A stretch of DNA of 64,000 bases from Symbiotaphrina buchneri (Eukaryota; Ascomycota; Symbiotaphrinales; Symbiotaphrinaceae): NCBI GenBank assembly GCA_001599915.1, contig BCIG01000030.1, positions 1-64,000 on the forward strand, written 5' to 3'. The notes beneath the pieces were generated by a model. That model was not told the origin of the DNA and ran no database searches. It saw nothing but the letters and a program-made list of their open reading frames with translations. Position 1 is the stretch's first letter; the number at the start of each line of letters is the position of its first letter. The position numbers and the translations under genes are program-made. Below are positions 44,154 to 54,859 of this stretch, piece by piece.

Positions 44154-45201
44154 CTACTTGCCTCCCCACATCATCTTCGCCAAACCCTGAAACAGGGTGC
44201 GTCTCTTCTCAATCACTTCTCTGAACTCAACCGGCCCACTTGCAATGGCCCCGACCACAATCTGGTCACGTCCGGAGCGTAACCCCTCATAAGCTTCATC
44301 CACGAACTTATCCAGTGGCATGCCTAGACTTCGGCCAGCCTGCTCGCCCATGTAGTCATGGAGTTCAGCTGGCAAGAGTGTGGAAGTCAGCTGTATCCTT
44401 ATCCAAAAATTGAAAGGGTGTTTGACAGGATGAGAAGGAGGTGGGAAGGCAGAAGGTTGGGGGGTAACGCACTCTGGACAGGTGGCGGCGATAGCTCGAT
44501 GATCTTGACCGACGACTTGGCATGCCGCAGCTGCTCGCGCAGACACATGACAAATGCGTGCAGCGCGGCTTTGGACGCCGAGTAGGCCGGCAGAGTTGCT
44601 GCGGGAACGATGGCGAGATTCGATCCGGTGCTTTTGTTAAAGAGAATCGTCAGCGACAGCATATGCTCCGGTTGAGTTGAGATACTGGTAGGTAGACTCG
44701 GAGACATACAAGATAATACTTGTGGGCGCCTGTTTCGCTTGCAGGAAAGGCAGGAACTTCACAGTCAGATCCACAGGCGCGGAGAAATTGGTGGCCACCT
44801 CGGCGTGGAAAGCAGCCAGGTCGAGGTTGGCGGGTTCGGTGAGGTCATACGGCTTCTGCACGCCGGCGTTGAGGAAAACGCAGTCCAGCTCTGGGAATTG
44901 TTTTGTCACGCTGCATCAGCCCGCTCATCAGCCATGCGGCACCCATTCATACGAGGCTATTCCCAGACAAGACTTGTTCCTACCTGCTCGCAAACCCATC
45001 CAAGGAGTCCCCGTTGATGATGTCGAATCTGATGGCGGCGGCTTTTGCACTACCGTGCTTGTGCACGAAGGCATCGAGACGCTCTTGACGGCGACCGACA
45101 GCGATGACTTTGCTGCCTTCCAGCACAAGGCGGTCGGCCATGGCAGCGCCAATGCCAGATGTGGCGCCGATCATGAGGACGTGTCGGTATTGGAAAGGCA
45201 T
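44154..45201 (-). CDS. Short-chain dehydrogenase
   Basis: Four or five exons from 45201. Cofactor motif IGATSGIGAAMADRL and AVGRRQERLDAFV come first, then VFLNAGVQKP, VPAATLPAYSASKAALHAF (Tyr and Lys) and VKIIELSPPPVQ. After a further intron the C-terminal exon reads ELHDYMGEQAGRSLGMPLDKFVDEAYEGL. The overall pattern matches DltE/YdfG-like SDRs of fungi. The Ser usually placed about 13 residues before Tyr falls near a splice junction and could not be placed with certainty. A TATATA at 45313-45318 lies about 112 bases upstream. Confidence 0.83.
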
Positions 45202-45694
45202 GATGAGTCCAGACTATTCTGTTGTTGATGTTCGTTGTGTAAGGAGCGGATGAGTAGAATGGAGTATGTAGAGACATCGTGGAGACATCAGGAGTAGGAA
45301 CCGCGGGTGCCTTATATACCTTGGCTTGTAAATGGCCTGTAACTCGTGGGTATGAATGAAATCAACCACAACTATTATTGATTTGACCGAACAGATTGCT
45401 CAAAAGCACATGTTAGGGATGAATGCATGTCACGCTCATTGGCCAGAGACAAACCAACCAATGATGTGAACGGAACAACTACGACTTTCGGAATAGCGCG
45501 GCCCCCAAAATATCACCGGGCATGTCCTCCTAAATCCGAAAGCCCTTTCCTCGACCCCTCGGCCGATGACTTCGTGCTGTTGGATACGTCTCGTCATACG
45601 GAACAAGCGGCAACTCCAAGAGAAGAAAGAAGAAGAAAGCAGAAGAGGGTGGTATGCAGTGTGCGTTCAAACGTTTAAGTGCCACCGCCTGGAT
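45202..45694. other. Divergent intergenic, about 490 bases
   Basis: Between the SDR and a divergent zinc-cluster regulator. A TATA box on the SDR side; a CCAAT-like ACCAATGATG near 45458. The regulator may act on the SDR, by position only. Confidence 0.45.
45313..45318 (-). promoter_or_regulatory. TATA box (TATATA) of the SDR
   Basis: About 112 bases upstream of the ATG at 45201; the hexamer reads the same on both strands. Confidence 0.45.
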
Positions 45695-47386
45695 ATGGTC
45701 TATTACGGAAGGCCATCGCGGGCATGCCTGCAGTGCAGAAGACGAAAACTGCGAGTATGTCTTCACCGCCCTAGGCGGGCCCCTTTTCTGCGGTTCTTCA
45801 GCGAGTGCGTGCTGACACGAGATAGTGTGATTTCAGACCATATCCCTGTGGTCCATGTCAACGGGCTGGCATATCTTGCTCTGACTACAGGGATACCGCC
45901 GAGCTGCTCATCCGCGATGAAAGCTACACCACCGCTCAGAAAGCGATCATCCAGCGCCATCCGCGCCGCTCGCCTCCATCACCAAAGCTCCACAGACCGG
46001 CTGCATCAGTCCATATTCCCTCAAACCCGAACAATGCCACGATTCCTCGCAACCCTTCTCCAGCCATAACCGACCTCGCCCTGTCCGCCTTCCTAACCTT
46101 CTACGTCAACGGCCTTTCGCGGACCTACGACATGCTCCCGTCCATCTACCACACCATATCGCCATCAAGTCCTCTGCACCACGCCGTCTCCGCCACCTCG
46201 CTCGCCTTCTTCGCCTTCACGACAGCCAGCACATCTCCCGGGTCCCTCCTCCGCCTCGCACAGACACACTACACGCACGCGCTCCCTCTTCTCAACACCG
46301 CCCTCAGCAACGCCAGCAGCGCCAGGGCGGACGCCACACTCCTCGCCGTGCTCATACTCGACCTGTTCGAGAAACTCGCCGATCGTTGCCCGTGCGCTTC
46401 TAGCGCTTGGACGAGCCACGTCCGCGGTGCGCTGGCGCTCGTGGACCTCCGGGGCGCGGCGCAGTGGCGCCGGTACGAAGCCGTACGCATGGGCGTGCGG
46501 CTGTGCATGAACGCGCTGATCAGCTGCGTCACGGCCGGCATGCCTGTCCCCGCGGAGTTGCTGCGGGTGCGCGCGGAGCTGGAGAGATTTGTGAGGCCAG
46601 GATCCGAAGTGGCGGCTGAATGGCCTGGTGGCCGAGTATGCGTGCTTGAAGGCGGAGGGGCGCGAGGGGAGAGTGGGCGGTAAGGAAATGCTGCGCCGAG
46701 GGGAAACGTTGGACGAGGAGTTTGCGGGGTTGGAGAGGGAGATGCTCGAGCGCTGGAGACCGACGAGAGTGAGTGCTTCCGATCCCGGCGATCCCGGCAC
46801 GCTGGACGGGTACTACGATGTCTACACGGATCATTTCATCACGCAAGTCTGGAACGTGGTCAGGGTGGTGCGGATCCTCCTGCACGATCTGATCCGCACC
46901 TCGCACTGCCCTTCACAACTCGCCCAGTCTACTCCCCGCTCGACTTCGACGATCAACGACCTTGCCCATGCTATCTGCGCCAGCGTCCCGCAATATACCA
47001 TTCAGCGCATCTCCAGCTCAAGCAATCCCAACCCTTCCTCGCCTAACGCCCGCAATCAGGACCCCATCGAGCTCCGCCGCCTGCAATGCTACACCCTGCT
47101 TTTCCCGCTTTACGTCGCTGGCGTCTACTCCGCGCCGCCGTCTACTGCCCCCGACACCGGCGCAGGCGCCGGCGCAAGGCAGCTGCGAGAGTGGGTCGTG
47201 GAGCAGCTGCACTACATGGCTGAGGAACTCGGCGTGCGGAACGCGGAGCTCGTGGCGCGAAGGCTGGAGACGCGGGATGGTGGATCGGAGGGGATCGGCG
47301 GGTCGGGCGAGGGAGGAGAGGCGAGTGAGGAGAGCGGTGTTTGGAGCCTGTATGCCGTGTTGGGGAGTTATGCTTTTGCGGCGTAG
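45695..47386 (+). CDS. Zn(II)2Cys6 transcription factor, one apparent frame break
   Basis: Exon 1 (45695-45754) encodes MVYYGRPSRACLQCRRRKLR; after the 45755-45825 intron the cluster continues CDFRPYPC, CGPC and CQRAGISC, giving canonical C-x2-C-x6-C-x6-C-x2-C-x6-C spacing at residues 11-38. This MVYxGxPS start is shared by a large regulator family. Later blocks are LTFYVNGLSRTYDMLPSIY, LDLFEKL and HVRGALALVDLRG. Near 46600 the frame slips: reading one base fewer gives DPKWRLNGLVAEYACLKA, the family's expected continuation, running to 47386. About 560 residues overall. Targets unknown. Confidence 0.82.
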
Positions 47387-47760
47387 ATGGAGTTCGAGCA
47401 GGTCCGGCTGGGCTGAGAAGGGCCAGTGAATGGTTTTGCACCTCTCCGAGTGGAGCGAAAATTGTTGGAGTTGTAATGACGGGGTGCTTAGGGGTTGGAA
47501 TGGATGGTTAGGAGGAAACGGTGAATGGGAGAAGACTACTAAAGATCTATGAATATCAGCAAATCCAGGGTTACTAATGCCTTCCTTACTCTATAATGGG
47601 CTGGCATACACCATTAGTTGTCAAAGAGCGTGTTGAGGTTTTTTGGTCTCGAACCCAAAGAGCCATCGCTATAACACCTCATCCAGGAGGATCTTGACCT
47701 CCCAATCCCACATAACCGAATGCCTCGTCCGGGCCTTTATTCGCCATCACAAATACCACC
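47387..47760. other. Convergent 3' region, about 370 bases
   Basis: Between the regulator and the permease stop; nothing recognised. Confidence 0.4.
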
Positions 47761-49744
47761 TCAGTTCTTCTCCTCCCTAACCTCTTGCACCCCCTCTCCG
47801 CCCTCTCCACTCCCTCCACCCTCCACCTCCCTCCCAACGATAGCCTCCCTCTCCTCCTGGCCATGAATCAAATGCTCGACATTGATCTTCGGGCCCTTGA
47901 ACCACTTGCGCGCATCGACCGCGTACCACAGCAGGCTCAGCGCCATGACGCCACCGTACACGACGCACGTGTAGTTCATGGTCTGCGCGTTCAGCCCGCC
48001 GCCGACTTTGACGGCCGGGAAGCACAGCACGGGAATCATAAGCAGCACCCATGCGCAGGCGATGGCGCCGATGGGGCGTGAGAACCGGCCGAGGTTCCAG
48101 GGGCCTGTGCGCGGGGGTAAGTAGCTGCCTATTGGGATATTCGGGTGGCAGTGGAAAGAAAGGCCGAAAGGAGAGCTGGAAGGGGATCGAGAAACAACGT
48201 ACCAGGCTTGAACTTATCCCTCGCCACGAACAACTTCAAGAACACCGGCAACGTAAACGCCACATACTGCGCAATTGCCGCAATACTAAACACGGCGCCA
48301 ATGGCCACGGGCGACGCAAACATCAGCAGCCCCAGCAGCGCCGCCAGGCGCATGACGAACCACACCGCATACACTGGCGTCTTCGTCCATGTATTAACAC
48401 GCTTCAGCCGGCGCGAGCCCGGCAGCGCGCCGTCGCGGGAATAAGCGTAAACGACGCGCGACGAGGCCACGGTGCAGCCCAGGCCGACGAAGAATTGCGC
48501 GACGATGTTGATGCTGAACATGCCCAGCCCCGCATTCTTGCCGAGGACTTGCAGGCACAGGCTCCCGAAGGGCTGGCCGTACTGCCCGTCGACGACGGAC
48601 GGGATGTCTTTCACGGTGTAGGCCATGACGAGGATGATGGGCCACCCGAGGATCAGCCCGAAGAATCCCGTCATCATGATGGCCCGTGGAGAGGCGATGT
48701 TCGCGTTGGAGCACTCTTCGGAGAGGTGGAAGGGTGCGTCGTAGCCTGCGGTTGATTAGTACTGAATGCCGTTGTTGGTATGATCGGAGATTGGTCCTCA
48801 CCTGCCATGGTGTAGATGACGCTCAAAAAGCTCATCAGAAACGCAAAGCCGTCCGGCCACTCGGTCCCATTGATGATCTGAGTCCAGGTCTGATGCGTCG
48901 GGTTCGCTTTCGGGTGATTGATGCTTCCAGCTGGGAACCAGATGATGAAGATGAACATCGCGATCAGGTTCACAACGGTGCCGAATTCATTCAGTCGGCC
49001 GAGGAACTTGGTGCTGTTTATTGCCAGCGACCCTTCCACGGCAAGGAGGAGTAGAAGAAGCAGGTACACGTGGTAGGTCTGCATCGTGTAATCGGGATGA
49101 GCAATTTCTGCTGCGGTGAGGATCATGCTGCTTAGCGCGTAGTTTATTGAGCATGGGCCGGTGACTTGGCCCATGAAGTTGGACCAGCCAGTGATCTTAT
49201 GGAGAACATTTCTGTCAGCCTATTATAGCGCTTCCTGGAGGCTTATCTACTCGCCCAGGCCGCTAGGGGTCCCCATCCTTCCGGAGCGAGAACAGCTGAC
49301 GCGTAGTACAGGCCTCCAGCAGTGGGCATACTGGAACACAATTCCGCCATTGCGGCTACCACAAACTGAATCAAGATCCCGGCGACGAGCCATCCCCAGA
49401 TCATACCAGCTTGACCGGTATAACCCAGATTGTTGATCAGCGTGGAAGCGATCGATGGGAGTAAGCCTAGTACGGAGAAAGAGACCGAAAATGAGGACCA
49501 GATGGAGAAGTCACTGCAGAAATTCGTTCATTAGCAACTCATCCACATATAGGACCGAGGTTGCGGGAAAGCTTTACCGCTTGAACTCTTGCTTGTAGCC
49601 AAGAGCGACCAAGACCTCCTCGTCGGCATCGGCAGGGATGTGGTCTAGGACGGCATGGTCGCCGGTCTTTGCCAACACGGACGTTACATGGAGTTTCTGC
49701 TCATCCACCACGATATGACTATCCCGCCGGGGTTCGGTAGCCAT
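47761..49744 (-). CDS. GABA/amino-acid permease (APC superfamily)
   Basis: From 49744 (MATEPRRDSH) with about five exons. A cytosolic N-terminus with ALGYKQEFKR joins to the first helix (FSIWSSFSVSFSVLGLLPSI), typical of GABA/choline permeases. Later come VVAAMAELCSSMPTAGGLYYASA, a long helical stretch with MSSMILTAAE-like SSMILTAAE, YDAPFHLSEECSNANIASPRAI, SRVVYAYSRDGALPGSRRLKRV and a charged C-tail. Plasma-membrane uptake of GABA or related amino acids is expected. The upstream region has six GATA-factor sites (49919-50078), which fits nitrogen-source control. Confidence 0.88.
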
Positions 49745-50486
49745 TGCAAGAGACAACGCTCTGATTCAACCTAAAATATCTCTTCCAGAAGGAAAGCAGA
49801 TGAAGTCGAGATAGTGTGCGACCGGCCAAGCATCCGCTCAAATCAAGCTCTCCGCCCGAGAACCGGGGTGCAGGGTAGCTTTTAACCGTCGCATTGTGTT
49901 AAGGCGTCCTACCCAGTCAGATAGATAACCTGCCGTTTCTGCTTATCTTGCCTGGATGTTGGGCGGTGACACATGGGTACGGCCAGGGGATGGGGTTATC
50001 TCTGCAGGCTCAATGGCTGAATGGCTAAGTTGTGGTGTGGATTGGTTGGATTCGGAAGGTGAGGATGATAAGAGATAAGTCCTATGCATCCGCCTAGATT
50101 CGTATCACCCCCATACGGCCTTCCAGTACCAGGGATCGGCTTCACGGCACCCGGTACCGAAGACTTTGTGGAACGAGAAGATAGCTATGGTCTGATCAGG
50201 TAGTTGCAGCTATCATAATTTAGTCGGCAGTTATTAACAACTGTTTCTTTGTAAAGAGTATGGTGTCAATGTTTAGAGAAGATAACAATATACTATCGCT
50301 CAACTGTCGGCATTTCACAGCTATGTGTGTGGTCCTTGCGTCGACATTGCTCGATGGAAATCCCGCGACACTTAAGCGAGGATTACACGACAAGCAACAG
50401 GCGACGTCGTGCCTACTCCTTCATAACCAAACCATCACCATGCTCAGCAATTTCATCAGTTTACATTCATTACTTATCATCCTTTG
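49745..50486. other. Divergent intergenic, about 740 bases
   Basis: Permease promoter with the GATA-site cluster at 49919-50078, then the leader of the DUF202 gene. The part 50220-50486 is AT-rich. Confidence 0.6.
49919..50078. promoter_or_regulatory. Cluster of six HGATAR (AreA-type) sites
   Basis: Matches at 49919-49924 (AGATAG), 49923-49928 (AGATAA), 49943-49948 and 49996-50001 (TTATCT, reverse), 50066-50071 (TGATAA) and 50073-50078 (AGATAA). They lie 175-335 bases before the permease ATG. HGATAR is the consensus of the fungal nitrogen GATA factor. Confidence 0.75.
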
Positions 50487-51307
50487 ATGCAGCATGGCAT
50501 AAAGTATCAATTGTTGAGCCCGCTGAAGTTGATGTACCCTTCTGGTGTCAGAGAGGAAGACATCGAACTCCCACCGCGCGCCAATCTACAGCATAACGAA
50601 AGTCACGAAACCCCCGGCCAAGACTCAATGCAGCCAACGCCGGGATCGGAGGGCACTGCGGGCGGCGTCGTCCATGCATGGCCAGTCTTCAAAGCACCTA
50701 GGCATGGCAAGAGAACGGGCTGGTTGACGCGCTGGTGGTTGAAGTACGTTGCGCCCCGATTATCGGCGGAGGAGGCAGATCATCGCGATTACTTGGGTAG
50801 GCGCACACTCAATACATGACTCCCTTTTCTATCTAAGGGTCCATGGGACGACCAGTATCGTGCATTCTGATACAAGGCATCTTCTAACATGATCTAGCTC
50901 TTGAGCGCACGTACTTGGCGTATATCCGTACTGCGGCCGCGGTGGCCAGCTGCGGCATTACCATCGAGCAATTGTTTATCCTTCATGATGCGAACGTGCA
51001 AGCTGGAAGAATCATCGGTGCGGTTTTCAGCGCCCTGGCCATATGCACTACGATCGTTGGGGCAGCGAGGTATTTCTTCCAGCAGGCGCAGCTGAGGAGG
51101 AAAAAGGCAAGAGTTGGAGGTTGGGATATGTTGGCCTTGGGAGGTGGTATCTTCGCTGTGAGTTCAACTTAGTCCATTCCATTGCTTGCTGTCTTGAAGA
51201 AAGATGCAATAGCCCCCAAACGTCCTTAGTGGGGAGGAATCAGAGGATCGCTGACAAGAGAACAGCTGTTGGTGGCACTGCTGGCGCTCCTTCTCAGCTT
51301 GTCATGA
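50487..51307 (+). CDS. DUF202 (YidH-like) membrane protein
   Basis: Three exons: the first to about 50797, joined to 50899-51157, then a short last exon ending at 51307. A polar, unconserved N-terminus is followed by WLTRWWLKYVAPRLSAEEADHRDYL, which joins to ALERTYLAYIRTAAAVASCGITIEQLF, the hallmark of the DUF202 family. Then come two more helices, AVFSALAICTTIVGAARYFF and FAV-LLVALLALLLSLS. Yeast relatives include Vtc1-type vacuolar chaperone subunits and uncharacterised proteins. Start could also be the ATG at 50532. Confidence 0.8.
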
Positions 51308-52024
51308 CGGGCTTACCGGACGCGAACCCCGGAAAAATGTCGCTGACACTGGAGATCCAGTACTGATCACAAATCAAACACACATCGCGAAGCAAAATGA
51401 AATTGTCCAAGCTTGAAGAAATTGCGGTTGATTTGAATTTGCTCCTGCAAAATCCGAGAAGACTCCGACACAACTGCCGATTATTAATGCTCGATACGGA
51501 GCACGGCCCCTGGCGCTTTTCCTTTGCGGATCACAACTGCCGAGGCTCGAACGACGCTATTGGTGGGAATTTCATCGCAACGGTGCCGTCATTCTAGAAG
51601 TACCGATGGGCCCGTCGCCCCAACACTTCTGCTAGGGCTGTATTAGTAGTTGGTATGACGGATCTCATTTGACAATGGATGAAGAAGAGCATCTGTAACC
51701 TTCGACTACTTATTGGTTGCAAATCAACGACGAGGGGACATGATGGTATCGATTTGCTCGGTAATGCGCAGCTGTTCCTTTCCAATACTTTGGTAGGTTT
51801 TTCGTCAATGCCAAGCCATGTTCTTACAAACCATCCCCACAATTAATTCGGACAGCTAACGTCATGATCCAGTAACGCAAAAAGCGGAAAGAAATGCTTA
51901 GAAAGTCATTCTAGGATTTTGTCGGAAAGTGGCGATGATATAAAAGCAACAGCTCCTCCCATCATATACCTCCATCTCATACCAGAATTCTCAACCAATC
52001 ACGAACACACCATCTACAGCAACC
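51308..52024. other. Intergenic, about 720 bases
   Basis: No gene recognised; ORFs at 51397-51597 and 51594-51842 look random. Confidence 0.5.
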
Positions 52025-53065
52025 ATGGCACCTCAAACGATGAAACAGTGGACCGTCGCCGACACAAAACAGGGCTTCAAAGGCCTGTCCTTCAAGGAGG
52101 CACCAGTGCCTCAAATCGGCGACTATGACGTCCTCGTGAAACTGCACGCCGCCTCACTCAACTACCGCGACCTCATCATCCCACAAGGGCAATATCCCTT
52201 CCCACTCGACCTACCCGTCGTGCCCGCCTCGGATGGCGCCGGCGAGGTCGTCTCGGTCGGGTCAAAAGTCACACGCTTCCAACCGGGCGACAAGGTCTGT
52301 ACACTCTTCAACCAAGCCCACCAGTTCGGTGCCATCGACCCTGTCGCGATGAAATCCGGCCTGGGCGGCGTCTACGACGGCACACTGCGGCAATACGGCG
52401 CCTTCCACGAGCAAGGCCTCGTCAAAGCCCCCAAGAACCTCGACTACGAACACGCCGCTACACTGACCTGCGCGGCGCTGACGAGCTGGAACGCGCTGTA
52501 CGGGCTTAAGCCCCTGAAGCCGGGCGAGACAGTGCTGGTGCAGGGCACGGGCGGAGTCTCGATCTTTGCGCTGCAATTCGCCAAAGCTGCAGGCGCGACC
52601 GTCATCGCGACAACATCATCGGACGAGAAAGCGCAGGTGCTCAAGAAACTCGGCGCGCACCACGTGCTCAACTACAAGAAGGATCCGAACTGGGGCGAGA
52701 CGGCGAAGCAGCTGACGAGCGGCATCGGCGTAGACCACATCGTCGAAGTCGGCGGCCCCGGGACACTCGAGCAGAGCTTCAAGGCCATTAAGCTGGAGGG
52801 CATCATCAGCGTGATTGGCTTCCTGGGCGCCAAGGAGCCGAAGGGCCAGCCGGGCATTCTGGATACCCTGAGCAATGTGTGCACGGTGCGCGGCGTGTAT
52901 GTGGGCAGCCGGGCGCTGATGGAGGAGATGGTGGCGGCGATTGAGGCGAATGATATTCAGCCGGTCGTGGATGAGAAGATCTGGAATTTCGACCAGGTTA
53001 ATGAGGCGTATGAGCATATGTGGGCGCAGAAGCATTTCGGGAAGGTGGTTATTAAGGTGCAGTAA
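52025..53065 (+). CDS. MDR-family quinone-oxidoreductase-like protein
   Basis: Intronless, 346 residues. Pattern of zinc-free medium-chain reductases: LHAASLNYRDLIIPQGQYP, PASDGAGEVVSVG, AATLTCAALTSWNALYG, VLVQGTGGVSIFALQFAKAAGA, then VIEV-like HIVEVGGPGTLEQS. No catalytic Cys or structural four-Cys loop, so zinc is not expected. NADPH-dependent reduction of quinones or enones is typical of relatives; substrate unknown. Start in a good AACCATGG context. Confidence 0.92.
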   Translation: MAPQTMKQWTVADTKQGFKGLSFKEAPVPQIGDYDVLVKLHAASLNYRDLIIPQGQYPFPLDLPVVPASDGAGEVVSVGSKVTRFQPGDKVCTLFNQAHQFGAIDPVAMKSGLGGVYDGTLRQYGAFHEQGLVKAPKNLDYEHAATLTCAALTSWNALYGLKPLKPGETVLVQGTGGVSIFALQFAKAAGATVIATTSSDEKAQVLKKLGAHHVLNYKKDPNWGETAKQLTSGIGVDHIVEVGGPGTLEQSFKAIKLEGIISVIGFLGAKEPKGQPGILDTLSNVCTVRGVYVGSRALMEEMVAAIEANDIQPVVDEKIWNFDQVNEAYEHMWAQKHFGKVVIKVQ

Positions 53066-54311
53066 AAGATCGGCGTTTTGACGATATGGGAGGATGGACT
53101 TAGCGTGATTCATTACTTAATGGGAGATTAGTCCTTGCCAACTGCTCGACCAGTTCTTCTCTAAGGTGCAACTATATCCAGTCCCCAGCGGCATGACACC
53201 CAAGGTCGTTAACGTGAACATAGTACTTCCCCACAAGCCTACCTACCTTAGGCAAATTCGACCTAGCCACCCGTGGTCAATCCCCTCGACCCTCCCTTCC
53301 CTTCCCATCAGCCTCGTCGGCGCGGCAAGGAGCAATTCTCCTCCTAGGGGTCTTGCACTGGGCGGCGGCATCCACCCATTCAGCATTCCCCTCCCTCTCA
53401 AGAGCCAGACACATACATCTTTAGCATTACACAAGCGACGAGGCTGCCGCTTCGATGCAACTCAGCACGGGCAAAGCAAGGAGCGAACACGCGTACGGCT
53501 GGCGTCGGACAGTGGCCCGCAAGGCCGAGCTGGGCCGCGGCCCCTGCGGCAGACGCGCAAAAAGCTGTTTGGCGAAAGAAAGTGATATCATGTGGTCATG
53601 CCACAGACAATCCCCGACGAAGGCAATTTTGGGATCTAGGCCAGATCTGGTTTGGAGAAGATCGGGCGAGGCTGGTCTGATGGGCCCCTTCCTTGAAGCT
53701 TGTGGTTTTCAGAAGGGGATCTATGTTTAGTAACATACCTTTATGCCAGGGATCATCATACCGCAAGGCTGTGATATCAGAAAAGTCCCACAACTGCGCC
53801 CGCTCGCTTCAAAACACCATATTCAGCCATCGGCGGTGTGCATCAGGCTGCATAAGCATGCAAAGCTGAGGCTGTCCAGGCATGTGGGAAAAGCGGAACA
53901 GGGGGTGTGCCAGGTATATCACTTTTCGCGCGCTCAGGCCCCGAAATTCCGGCCGTAAAGTAAGGTACCGTATGCAGATCTCTCAGCCTTGCGGCCCGTC
54001 CGCCAGCCCTTGAGCGATCAGCGAAGGGACTGCGGATTGCAGCCCAGCATATATGGACCTTCACTACCCCCCGGATCGATTTAGAGGCCTTGTTTACGTC
54101 TAATTGCCAAAAGAGCGGCACAACGTTGTGTATATGTGGATCCGTCTTCCCCTGTATGTCAACAGCAGAGGCTTGATAAATTCAGCTCTATCCTCACAGG
54201 CTCCCGCTACCTCTTACCGCAAGGCACCGGGGCTTCATTGCTCTCCACCAATCCACACAACCCACCATCTTTCGGTCGAAAGCCCATTCCACCATCTCCT
54301 ACCCTCCGGAC
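53066..54311. other. Intergenic, about 1.25 kb
   Basis: No gene recognised. ORFs 53166-53585, 53455-53730 and 53843-54121 show no conserved pattern. The right part (54180-54311) is CT-rich, as in fungal leaders. Confidence 0.5.
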
Positions 54312-54749
54312 ATGGCGCCATCGCCTCCCCTACTACCCCGCGGACCCCCCAAGTCCCACTCCGGCGGCGGCTACAGCGACGGCGGCGGAGACCACCCCTA
54401 CTGGGTCATCGCACTTGTCATCATCGTCATCTTCCTCCTCGCCTTCGGCATCGGATATACACTGGAGAAACGCGAAGCGCGTGCGGAGAAGCGTCCGTTT
54501 CGGTGGTGGAGTGTCTGGAAATTCGCGCTGGGGATTACGTTGATCGGGGCTTGTTTGACGTGTGCGATTTGTGGCGGGGATGGCGACCAGGAGCAGGGAG
54601 GCGATGCTGGTGCGGGTGCGGGTGCGGGTGGTGGTGGCGGAGGTGGGGTGGAGATGCCGCAGGTCCCGCAGATGCCGCAGATGCAGCCGCCGACGGAAGA
54701 TTGGACGCCGCAGCACAGTGCGGCGGTGGATCCGATTCAGGTCGGCTGA
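54312..54749 (+). CDS. Glycine-rich two-span membrane protein, unknown function
   Basis: Intronless, 145 residues. A Pro/Gly-rich start (PLLPRGPPKSHSGGGYSDGGG) precedes transmembrane segment one (WVIALVIIVIFLLAFGIGY), a basic loop EKREARAEKRPFRWW and segment two (WKFALGITLIGACLTCAIC). A Gly/Ala run (AGAGAGAGGGGGGG) and a Met-Pro-Gln repeat (MPQVPQMPQM) end the protein. No family recognised. Clean hydrophobic blocks and a leader-like upstream region support it. Confidence 0.6.
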   Translation: MAPSPPLLPRGPPKSHSGGGYSDGGGDHPYWVIALVIIVIFLLAFGIGYTLEKREARAEKRPFRWWSVWKFALGITLIGACLTCAICGGDGDQEQGGDAGAGAGAGGGGGGGVEMPQVPQMPQMQPPTEDWTPQHSAAVDPIQVG

Positions 54750-54859
54750 GGTGTTATGGATGGACATACTTTTTTGTCTTGGTGGTTTATAATGGGATGA
54801 AAAAGAGGGTGTCATGACTGTTATATAACCATCCCTAAGATAGCACTCTAATAAGGCGA

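Noticed and set aside
46165-46800. Minus-strand ORF opposite the third regulator
   Set aside because: Composition and lack of motifs mark it as a shadow.
48051-48755. 234-residue plus-strand ORF opposite the permease
   Set aside because: Antisense shadow of membrane-protein codons; no family pattern.
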